5,014 bases of DNA. Origin: Vibrio madracius (GTDB lineage Bacteria; Pseudomonadota; Gammaproteobacteria; Enterobacterales; Vibrionaceae). Position 1 is the first letter of the stretch. Every line of letters starts with the position of its first letter. Location of the stretch: contig ASHK01000275.1 in assembly GCA_000695745.1 (NCBI GenBank), positions 1 to 5,014 of the forward strand, read 5' to 3'. The position numbers and the translations under genes were made by a program. Positions 1 to 4,863 of this stretch are shown here, piece after piece. A model generated the notes under the pieces. The model was not told where the DNA came from. It saw nothing but the letters and a program-made list of their open reading frames with translations, and searched no databases.

Positions 1-1090
1 CATGGTAAGAACACCGACGCTTGTTGCTGCACATTTGGAATAGTGGTGATTAAGCCAATCAAATTGCTGCCCCACACCATAAAGACCAATGTAAGACCAC
101 TACAAATAATCACACTCCAAAAGAAGGTCGCTAGCAGTGACTCAGTCAGCGCGGTTCGACTTTTTGCACTATCGCCTTTCCGACCATGGCTTCCATCGCA
201 TAAGCAAAACCATCCATGCCATAAGAGATGATCATTAAAAAGCTCATCAACACAGCGTTAGCAGCCACAATGTCATCACCAAAAGCCGCCCCTTGGAAGG
301 TCATAAAGCTAAACGTCGCTTGTAGGCAGAGAGAGCGTAAGAAAATATCTCGGTTCAGTTTTACAAACCGGCCAATATCGCTGGCGACATCGGAGAGCAA
401 AGAGCGTATAGCAGGTAACTTGCGGTGATTCCAAGTGCGCCATACACACCAGAGTCCGAAAGCACAACCCGAGTAATCGGCGAGCACAGATGCTAACGCC
501 GCCCCTTCGACTTTCCAGCCAAATCCAATAACAAAAAGCACATCAAGCGCAATGTTGACGACATTGGTGATAATGACCATCCACATCGGTGCTTTGGCAT
601 TTTGTGTGCCTAGCAACCAACCCAGTAGTACAAAGTTGAGTAGTGACGCAGGCGCACTCCAAGCACGGATCGAAAAATACTGGTGACCATAGTATTTCAC
701 ATCCTCACTAGCACTACTCAATGAGAAGACAAGATCGGCGATGACGCTGTGCAGCAATAAAAATACCAACGCAAAGCTCAACGCCATCAGTGTTCCCTGC
801 AAAAATACTAAGGCTAGCTGTCGATTATCCTGAGCACCAAAAGATTGAGCTGTCAGCCCAGTTGTCGACATTCTAAGAAAGCCGAGTAGCCAAAAGGTCA
901 CACTGATCATCGTGCTACCGAGTGCCACGCCTCCGAGATACCAAGAATGCTCTAAATGACCAATAACTGCGGCATCCACTAACCCCAGAAGCGGCACGGT
1001 AATATTCGAAAGCACCATAGGAATGGCTAATAGCAAGACCCGACGATGAAGTTCAATATTGGACAGAGTAGAGAAATATTGTCGAAACAC
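1..1090 (-). pseudogene. dinF: DinF-family MATE efflux transporter, frameshifted and cut by window edge
   Basis: This encodes an inner-membrane multidrug/toxin exporter of the MATE superfamily, DinF branch; such proteins use an ion gradient to export organic compounds. From the GTG start (F2-R3-Q4) it reads LAIPMVLSNITVPLLGLVDA (residues 21-40), AVIGHL, FLRMSTTGLTAQSFGA (71-86), SAPASLLNFVLLGWLLG (145-161) and LNRDIFLRSL (245-254), all very close to E. coli DinF, with many hydrophobic spans. The frame stops after residue 314 (stop codon near 146). However, the -1 frame continues without a stop from about 168 to base 1 with the expected DinF sequence (ALTESLLATFFWSV, then FLP at the edge). One extra G after codon 307 would restore A-I-G-A-K-S-R-T-A-L-T. 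DinF is normally about 450 aa, so its C-terminal part lies outside the window. The start is supported by GGGG five bases upstream. I see no LexA box, unlike the lexA-dinF arrangement of E. coli. Either a recent pseudogene or a sequencing error. Confidence 0.87.
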
Positions 1091-1099
1091 GCAGACCCC

Positions 1100-1133
1100 A
1101 AAAACAACACCACCATAGAAACTAATGGTGGTG
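1100..1133 (-). terminator. Intrinsic terminator after the methyltransferase gene
   Basis: On the minus strand a 9-bp perfect stem (CACCACCAT / ATGGTGGTG, 1133-1125 with 1116-1108) with an 8-nt loop is followed by TTGTTTTT and then GGGG. It lies 53 bases past the methyltransferase stop. The U-tract ends about 10 bases before the GTG start of dinF, so the hairpin either separates the two genes or sits in the dinF leader. There is no T-run on the plus side. Confidence 0.75.
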
Positions 1134-1185
1134 GTTAAAAAATAGTAGGGACTATAGTAGCGTTAATTGACCTCGGTTCCTACTC

Positions 1186-1998
1186 TTACCATTCAACATT
1201 AATCACGTTCGGTGTTAATCGATGTTTATATAGCGGCAGTTTTGCGATGATGCGCTGCCACTTCGACCAACGCTGACAGTGTTGGTCAATAGGTGAAAGG
1301 AGTGACACTTTATGAATCCATGGCAGCCAGTTCAACAATCGCTCTGTGGGACGACGCAAACCATGTTGATAACGCTCACAGCCCATCTTTTTACCTAGGC
1401 GCGAGGTCGTCAAATCACCAGCCAATACCACACATGCCTGAGCATGTTGAAAATAACAACCGATAGATTGGATAAAGTGTGCAATTCGGTTTTCTCTGCG
1501 TTCTAGAAGAGCCTGTTCGCAAACCACTAGTACAGGTCTGTCATTGGGAACCGATAAGGAATGAAGCCAGCTCATATCATCAATAGAGCCACACCTTAGT
1601 TGGTAACGCTCACTCTTGTGGAACAATCGTTGTCGCCACACTAGGTGTTCATTGGTGTCCACTTCAACCCAATGACAACGACCATTATCAAGGCGGTAGA
1701 ATCGGGTATCGAGTCGTGCTCCGACATTAATGACCCAACCATCGGGGTTAGTTTCTAAAAAGCGTTTAACTTGCAGATCACAGATTTGCGTCAGTGTAGC
1801 GTGGAGAAGCTGGCTTTGGTCTACATTACCAGTGAGACAATCGGGGGCGAGATGACAACGACGACAAGCGTGAGCAGCAATAGGATCATAAATAATGCCA
1901 TCATCTAACAGGCTTTCGCGACTTCGAAACCAAAGAGGTCGAAGTAACTTAGTTGGCACATCAAAATGCTCTGACTCACGACTCGTTTGATTTTTCAT
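1186..1998 (-). CDS. SAM-dependent methyltransferase, LCM/TcmP-like family, iron-regulated
   Basis: This is a predicted cytosolic class I methyltransferase of the leucine-carboxyl-methyltransferase/TcmP-like family; its substrate is unknown. It has 270 aa. The SAM-binding motif I is WVINVGARLDTRFYRL (88-103), close to the family pattern G-A-G-L-D-T-R-x-x-R-L but with R95 for the second glycine. The acidic motif is VEVDT (111-115), GSIDD is at 137-141, and VLVVCEQALL (156-165) matches the family's post-strand-4 motif. An N-terminal SLLDDGIIYDPIA (29-41) is also typical. Residues 43-54 carry an unusual H/C cluster (H43, C45, C48, H49, C54). I chose ATG 1998 because GGAGG lies 7 bases upstream (2006-2010). 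An in-frame ATG at 2073 lies just upstream of the promoter and a Fur box. Two Fur-like boxes overlap or flank its promoter, so it is probably derepressed in low iron. A MATE exporter gene follows on the same strand. Confidence 0.82.
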   Translation of the reverse strand: MKNQTSRESEHFDVPTKLLRPLWFRSRESLLDDGIIYDPIAAHACRRCHLAPDCLTGNVDQSQLLHATLTQICDLQVKRFLETNPDGWVINVGARLDTRFYRLDNGRCHWVEVDTNEHLVWRQRLFHKSERYQLRCGSIDDMSWLHSLSVPNDRPVLVVCEQALLERRENRIAHFIQSIGCYFQHAQACVVLAGDLTTSRLGKKMGCERYQHGLRRPTERLLNWLPWIHKVSLLSPIDQHCQRWSKWQRIIAKLPLYKHRLTPNVINVEW

Positions 1999-2018
1999 GT
2001 TCCACCCTCCGAAAGAGT

Positions 2019-2037
2019 GAAAATGATAATCGATATC
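2019..2037. promoter_or_regulatory. Fur box 1, overlapping the -10 of the methyltransferase promoter
   Basis: GAAAATGATAATCGATATC matches 16 of 19 positions of the Fur consensus GATAATGATAATCATTATC (hand alignment). It contains the proposed -10 hexamer, so Fe-Fur bound here would block RNA polymerase. Confidence 0.85.
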
Positions 2038-2051
2038 AAATAACTTCACAA
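2023..2051 (-). promoter_or_regulatory. Sigma-70 promoter of the methyltransferase gene
   Basis: On the minus strand the -35 is TTGTGA (2051-2046, 4/6), the spacer is exactly 17 bases and the -10 is TATCAT (2028-2023, 5/6). The predicted start near 2016 leaves a leader of about 18 bases that carries the GGAGG ribosome site. Confidence 0.75.
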
Positions 2052-2052
2052 G

Positions 2053-2071
2053 ACAAATGATAATTAATGTC
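2053..2071. promoter_or_regulatory. Fur box 2, just upstream of the -35
   Basis: ACAAATGATAATTAATGTC matches 13 of 19 Fur consensus positions, including an intact ATGATAAT core. It lies 1 base beyond the -35 hexamer. Paired with box 1 it suggests two Fur dimers across the promoter. Confidence 0.7.
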
Positions 2072-2092
2072 ATTTAACTTGTGAGCAAGTGT

Positions 2093-2121
2093 AAAAAAGC
2101 GACAGGAAGACCTGTCGCTTT
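2093..2121 (-). terminator. Intrinsic terminator of the CsrC-like sRNA
   Basis: A perfect 11-bp stem (AAAGCGACAGG / CCTGTCGCTTT, arms 2096-2106 and 2111-2121) with a 4-base loop is followed on the minus strand by six T (2098-2093, partly in the stem). In the plus direction the T-run is short (CTTTCT), and no plus-strand gene lies upstream, so it serves the minus-strand sRNA. Confidence 0.92.
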
Positions 2122-2428
2122 CTATCGCCATTCGCGAAACTGTTAGCATCTTTTGACGCTTCACAATTATCCGTTTGTTATTTGTGCTTCCACTGCTAAT
2201 TCTTGTTTGTCATCATCCTGATGCGTTTTCGCGTTCCCTAGCAAAGCCATTTGCGCGAGTTCTTCCTAAACCCTGTCCATCTAAGCTCTCGTCCTGAGAA
2301 AAGTTGACCATCCTTATCCGCTTACACTCCTAGTGCAAGCCAATCCGTTGCGCTTTCTCTAACTATCCTAGTTAGACATCCATGAAAACCATCTTGGCCT
2401 GAAATCCGTGTGTCTACTTCCTGTCGAC
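2093..2428 (-). ncRNA. csrC: CsrB/CsrC-family CsrA-sequestering sRNA
   Basis: RNAs of this family bind many copies of the translational regulator CsrA (RsmA) through GGA motifs and remove it from target mRNAs. Transcription is normally driven by BarA-UvrY (VarS-VarA in vibrios). This minus-strand region of about 336 nt has 15 GGA triplets by hand count, seven of them AGGA. Several are displayed in hairpin loops: CTAACTA-GGA-TAGTTAG (2375-2359), a 9-bp stem around AGG (2340-2320), and TTCTC-AGGAC-GAGAG (2300-2286). CATCAGGATGATGACA (2223-2208) is identical to a segment of E. coli CsrB as I recall it. The 5' end GTCGACAGGAAG resembles the E. coli CsrB start GTCGACAGGGAG, which sets the end at 2428; the 3' end is an intrinsic terminator. 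The letter C rests only on position: E. coli csrC also lies beside engB (yihA) and spf. Vibrios usually have several paralogues, so the local name may differ. Confidence 0.93.
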
Positions 2429-2435
2429 AAGGGAC

Positions 2436-2463
2436 AATTTACCCGAGCGAGAATTGAAAACAA
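2436..2463 (-). promoter_or_regulatory. Probable core promoter of the CsrC-like sRNA
   Basis: On the minus strand the -35-like TTGTTT (2463-2458) and -10-like TAAATT (2441-2436) are separated by 16 bases and end 7 bases before the proposed 5' G at 2428. Both hexamers are weak matches, as expected for an activator-dependent promoter. Confidence 0.45.
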
Positions 2464-2564
2464 CCTGCTGATTGCTTTTTTCATGTCGCATTTACATAAA
2501 ATCCAACAAAAAACATATTTTTCATAAAGTTATAAAAATTACAGAGCAATTTGGCGACAATAAC

Positions 2565-2582
2565 TATGGCAAATCTCTCACA
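2565..2582 (-). promoter_or_regulatory. Candidate VarA/UvrY-type response-regulator site upstream of the CsrC-like sRNA
   Basis: TGTGAGAGATTTGCCATA on the minus strand shares its first 10 bases, and 13 of 18 overall, with the inverted repeat TGTGAGAGATCTCTTACA known (from memory) as the UvrY site of E. coli csrB/csrC. Its centre (2573.5) is about 145 bp upstream of the proposed start at 2428, similar to the far-upstream location in E. coli. The second half-site is degenerate. Confidence 0.55.
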
Positions 2583-2604
2583 ACTTCATCAGCCATCTCG
2601 AACA

Positions 2605-2649
2605 AGGCGCACAAAGCGCCTAGTGACCAACGAGTGAGACAAGTCACTA
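2605..2649. repeat. Two adjacent hairpins between the cytochrome c4 terminator and the csrC control region
   Basis: AGGCGC-ACAAA-GCGCCT (2605-2621) forms a 6-bp GC-rich stem; on the minus strand TTGTT follows. TAGTGAC (2621-2627) pairs with GTCACTA (2643-2649), a 7-bp stem sharing base 2621. They may form part of a cytochrome c4 3' UTR or a back-up terminator. I find no coding sequence here. Confidence 0.5.
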
Positions 2650-2686
2650 AAAGCAACAATGCCCCTTCTTTCGAAGGGGCATTGTT
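2649..2686 (-). terminator. Intrinsic terminator of cytochrome c4
   Basis: A perfect 14-bp stem (arms 2655-2668 and 2673-2686, key core TGCCCCTTC/GAAGGGGCA) has a GAAA tetraloop in the minus-strand RNA and is followed by GCTTTT. It starts 63 bases after the cytochrome c4 stop. The U-run is short, but the stem is very stable. Confidence 0.75.
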
Positions 2687-2748
2687 CGCTCGGTTTGGCA
2701 TAAAGAAACTATGGTTGGGCTGCTAAGTTGTTGCAACGTTGAATTGGA

Positions 2749-3366
2749 TTAGTGTAGACCGCCTACATACTTAGATAGAGTGTCGATATCATCATCATTC
2801 AGCTTCTTAGCGATATCACGCATCATAGCGTTCATATCATTAGCACGATCACCGCTACGGAATTTTTCTAATTGAGCTTTCACATATTCGGCATGCTGAC
2901 CTGAAATTTTAGGGAAACCAGACAGCTCTGTGCCATTACCACGAGGGCCATGACAAGCAATACAAGCCGTGATACCACGTTCAGAGTCGCCTGCCATGTA
3001 CAGCACTTTGCCTTGGTCAACGACATTTTCAGGCGTACTATTAGGAGCTAGAGGCATTGAAGAGTAATACGCAGCCAAATCTGCCATATCTTGTTCCGTT
3101 AGTGGCATAGCCATACCACTCATCACTGGATCGTAACGACCTTGCTTACCGCTACTCGTCATACCGAGTTTCAGATCTTTTAGTTGTTTTTCAATATATT
3201 TGGCGTGTTGACCAGCAATGCTAGGGTACATAGTCAACTGACTGTTACCATCAGTTCCATGACACGCAACACAGGTTTGGGATTTTGCTTTACCAGCTTC
3301 AATATCGCCTTGGGCCCATACTGAGCAGCTGACTACAAGACTCAAGATTAGCGCTAATTTTTTCAT
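2749..3366 (-). CDS. Dihaem cytochrome c4
   Basis: This is a periplasmic dihaem c-type cytochrome that passes electrons to terminal oxidases. The 205-aa protein starts with a Sec signal peptide (MKKLALILSLVVSCSVWA, likely cleaved after A18). It has two tandem cytochrome c domains: haem sites C32-V-A-C35-H36 and C135-I-A-C138-H139, each followed by an IxGQHxxY repeat (I50-Y57 and I154-Y161), which marks the internal duplication of cytochrome c4. The probable axial methionines are in MSGMAMPL (M85 or M87) and MNAMMRDIA (M181 or M182). Length and layout fit the family. ATG 3366 is preceded by GGAA five to eight bases upstream. It is transcribed alone, divergently from engB, with its own terminator. 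A TATAGT at 3406-3401 could be its -10, but I see no good -35. Confidence 0.93.
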   Translation of the reverse strand: MKKLALILSLVVSCSVWAQGDIEAGKAKSQTCVACHGTDGNSQLTMYPSIAGQHAKYIEKQLKDLKLGMTSSGKQGRYDPVMSGMAMPLTEQDMADLAAYYSSMPLAPNSTPENVVDQGKVLYMAGDSERGITACIACHGPRGNGTELSGFPKISGQHAEYVKAQLEKFRSGDRANDMNAMMRDIAKKLNDDDIDTLSKYVGGLH

Positions 3367-3476
3367 GACATTCCATTATAATTATTAAGCTTCCAGTACC
3401 ACTATACGCCTCGTACGACCCTACAAACTGGTGCCAAAAGGACAAAGTGAGGTAACACGGCAATTAATACCGTTCA

Positions 3477-3485
3477 TGGTACAAT
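3477..3485 (+). promoter_or_regulatory. Candidate extended -10 promoter for engB
   Basis: TGGTACAAT is an extended -10 (TGn plus TACAAT, 5/6). No convincing -35 lies 16-18 bases upstream. It would start RNA near 3492, giving a leader of about 80 bases. Confidence 0.4.
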
Positions 3486-3572
3486 GTGTGGCCATATGCC
3501 GAGCACGGTTATTTTACACAATTTCACAAAAAAGTAATCAATCGACTACACAAAGTCGAGATGGAGTTAACA

Positions 3573-4223
3573 GTGAGCGTAAAAATTCATTATCAAAACA
3601 CGCATTTCATAACAAGTGCACCAGATATTCGTCACTTGCCAGAAGATGAAGGAATCGAAATCGCGTTTGCAGGACGCTCCAATGCAGGTAAATCCAGTTC
3701 ACTAAATCGTTTAACGAATCAACGAGCTCTGGCTAAAACCAGTAAAACTCCTGGTCGTACTCAACTTATCAACTTATTTAAGGTTGACGAAGGCTGTCAT
3801 ATTGTTGACTTACCTGGATACGGCTTTGCTCAAGTACCTCTAGAGATGAAGAAGAAGTGGCAAAAGTCACTGGGTGAGTACTTACAAAAACGCAAGTGTT
3901 TAAAAGGTCTAGTGGTGTTAATGGATATTAGACACCCAATGAAAGATCTCGACCAACAACTTATTCAATGGGCGGTAGAATCGCACATTCCGGTGCAAGT
4001 ACTGTTAACGAAAGCGGACAAGCTCAAAAGTGGGGCGCGTAAAGCTCAAGTGCTTAAAATTCGTGAATCAGCGCTAGCATTTGGTGGCGATGTTCAAGTA
4101 GACGCCTTCTCCTCATTAAAAGGAATCGGTGTTGATCAACTGCGCAACAAACTGGATACATGGTTCGCTCCAGCATTTGAAATGTTAGAAGACGATATCA
4201 ACGACGATATCGAAGAAGAGTAA
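3573..4223 (+). CDS. engB: Ribosome-biogenesis GTPase EngB (YihA/YsxC)
   Basis: This is an essential TrmE-Era-EngA-EngB superfamily GTPase that acts in late assembly of the 50S ribosomal subunit. With the GTG start it has 216 aa (E. coli about 210). The GTPase motifs are in order: G1 GRSNAGKS (34-41), G2 region TSKTPGRTQ (56-64), G3 DLPG (79-82), G4 TKAD (146-149) and G5 FSSLKG (179-184). The opening [20 protein letters not shown] aligns with the E. coli start. I chose GTG 3573 because GGAG (3563-3566) lies 6 bases upstream. ATG 3561 (4 aa longer) has only a poor ribosome site, and ATG 3486 would add 29 residues not found in the family. The C-terminus ends in an acidic tail, [10 protein letters not shown], made by a 12-bp tandem repeat. 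It converges with the polA/spf block, an order conserved with E. coli. Confidence 0.96.
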   Translation: MSVKIHYQNTHFITSAPDIRHLPEDEGIEIAFAGRSNAGKSSSLNRLTNQRALAKTSKTPGRTQLINLFKVDEGCHIVDLPGYGFAQVPLEMKKKWQKSLGEYLQKRKCLKGLVVLMDIRHPMKDLDQQLIQWAVESHIPVQVLLTKADKLKSGARKAQVLKIRESALAFGGDVQVDAFSSLKGIGVDQLRNKLDTWFAPAFEMLEDDINDDIEEE

Positions 4224-4229
4224 GCCCCG

Positions 4230-4259
4230 AAACAAAACGCCCCGCCATCCTGGCAGGGC
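4230..4259 (-). terminator. Minus-strand intrinsic terminator abutting engB
   Basis: On the minus strand GCCCTGCCA (4259-4251), loop GGA and TGGCGGGGC (4247-4239) form a 9-bp stem with one U-G wobble, followed by GTTTTGTTT. In plus-strand RNA the same position would be a C-A mismatch and no T-run follows. It therefore terminates a transcript coming from the right, not engB. Confidence 0.8.
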
Positions 4260-4317
4260 AATGGGAGAGAGAAGATTTAGTTATTGTTTGCAAAAAGAAT
4301 CTATCAACTTCGTTGAT
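4230..4317 (-). ncRNA. Candidate sRNA next to spf (VSsrna24-like), 5' end uncertain
   Basis: No protein gene fits between engB and spf, yet a minus-strand terminator closes this interval. From its 5' side the inferred RNA has a 7-bp hairpin (TATCAAC-GAA-GTTGATA, 4318-4302). An unstructured, A/U- then C/U-rich stretch follows, containing TCTTCTCTCTCCC (4276-4264), complementary to Shine-Dalgarno-like sequence. The terminator closes it. A GATAAT (4329-4324) could be the -10, giving about 85-90 nt; an upstream start near 4390 is also possible. A CRP half-site TCACATTTT (4346-4338) lies nearby. In Aliivibrio salmonicida a glucose-repressed sRNA, VSsrna24, was reported immediately beside spf. Homology to it is my inference from position only. 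Confidence 0.5.
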
Positions 4318-4584
4318 AATTCAATTATCTACTCCGCAAAATGTGAGCTAATCTTCTCCACCACCTTCAATCCCTACCGTAAAAACCCTCAACCTATTCT
4401 TTATTTTTCATATAGTTATAAGAAAACCACCAAGCTCGATAGCGCGCTTAGTTCTATGTGTAAATTATCAAGATTGTGAAGGTCGTTAAATTACAATTTG
4501 AATGGGAAATTTACGTAAAAATCGAAGAAAAGTAACGAGAAGTTTCGGAAAGATTGCTACGGATAAAATTTTCTTTGCCACAAG

Positions 4585-4620
4585 AAAAAAACGCCCCAGT
4601 CAAATACTGACTGGGCGGCT
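4585..4620 (-). terminator. Intrinsic terminator of spf
   Basis: The minus-strand arms CGCCCAGTCA and TGACTGGGGCG enclose GTATT and are followed by seven T (4591-4585). One G in the 3' arm is unpaired because the 5' arm has three C where E. coli Spot 42 has four. Confidence 0.9.
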
Positions 4621-4689
4621 GAATCAGCCTAATCCAATAACGTGAAACAAAAGGTCTGAAAGATAGAACATCTTACCTCTGTACCCTAC
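4585..4689 (-). ncRNA. spf: Spot 42 small RNA
   Basis: Spot 42 is an Hfq-dependent trans-acting sRNA. It base-pairs with mRNAs of sugar and central-carbon metabolism and is made when glucose is present, because cAMP-CRP represses it. The minus strand begins GTAGGGTACAGAGG at 4689 and stays identical to E. coli Spot 42, as I recall it, for about 41 nt through the known pairing regions. It then diverges in the middle (GTTTCACGTTATTGGATTAG) and ends with the conserved terminator. The length of about 105 nt fits the family (109 in E. coli). It lies 175 bases past the polA stop, as in enterobacteria and vibrios. A -10-like TACATT (4702-4697) is 7 bases upstream; I see no good -35 and no strong CRP palindrome. 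Confidence 0.97.
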
Positions 4690-4696
4690 GCGTTCT

Positions 4697-4702
4697 AATG
4701 TA
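4697..4702 (-). promoter_or_regulatory. Putative -10 of spf
   Basis: TACATT (4/6) ends 7 bases before the known Spot 42 5' end. The hexamer expected 16-18 bases upstream (around TTTCAT) is a poor -35. Confidence 0.5.
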
Positions 4703-4800
4703 CAACAACTGATCAGAAAATGAAACCGTTTTTTGTAGTTTTTTTCATGAAACTTTGTTAACAGACATAACTGTATTAGATATAAAAACTTTTTTAATGG

Positions 4801-4830
4801 TAAAAAAAAGCCAGCGACTGTGCGCTGGCT
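4801..4830 (-). terminator. Intrinsic terminator of polA
   Basis: On the minus strand the 8-bp stem AGCCAGCG / CGCTGGCT (arms 4830-4823 and 4816-4809) with a 6-base loop is followed by an eight-T run (4809-4802). It lies 33 bases after the polA stop and insulates spf from polA. Confidence 0.9.
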
Positions 4831-4863
4831 CATGTTAATTAACCAAAATTGCTTAAATTTTGT

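Noticed and set aside
43..428. Plus-strand reading frames inside dinF
   Set aside because: They are antisense to clearly homologous transporter sequence.
1091..1185. LexA (SOS) box before dinF
   Set aside because: No CTGT-N8-ACAG pattern is present.
1999..2073. A 25-aa upstream extension of the methyltransferase starting at ATG 2073
   Set aside because: It would start upstream of the proposed promoter, next to Fur box 2, and has no ribosome site; ATG 1998 has GGAGG at ideal spacing.
2472..2726. Plus-strand 84-codon reading frame
   Set aside because: It runs across the csrC control region and the perfect cytochrome c4 terminator hairpin, with no ribosome site and low-complexity protein.
2074..2748. 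RyhB, because Fur boxes lie close by
   Set aside because: The conserved RyhB core (AGCACGACATTGCTCACATT) is absent on both strands, and the Fur boxes face the methyltransferase.
3542..3559. Hairpin TCGAC/GTCGA before the engB start
   Set aside because: Only 5 bp with an 8-base loop; not above chance level.
3486..3572. A longer EngB starting at ATG 3486
   Set aside because: The added residues are not found in the family, and this ATG overlaps the candidate -10; GTG 3573 has a proper GGAG.
4261..4479. Plus-strand 72-codon reading frame after engB
   Set aside because: It starts at the minus-strand terminator with no convincing ribosome site and no recognisable protein; the interval is better explained by an sRNA.
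4748..4763. CRP site upstream of spf (TGAAA-N6-TAACA)
   Set aside because: The halves match the TGTGA/TCACA consensus too poorly to call, although CRP control of spf is expected from the family.
4624..4833. Minus-strand 69-codon reading frame
   Set aside because: It overlaps the polA terminator and Spot 42; coding potential is incidental.
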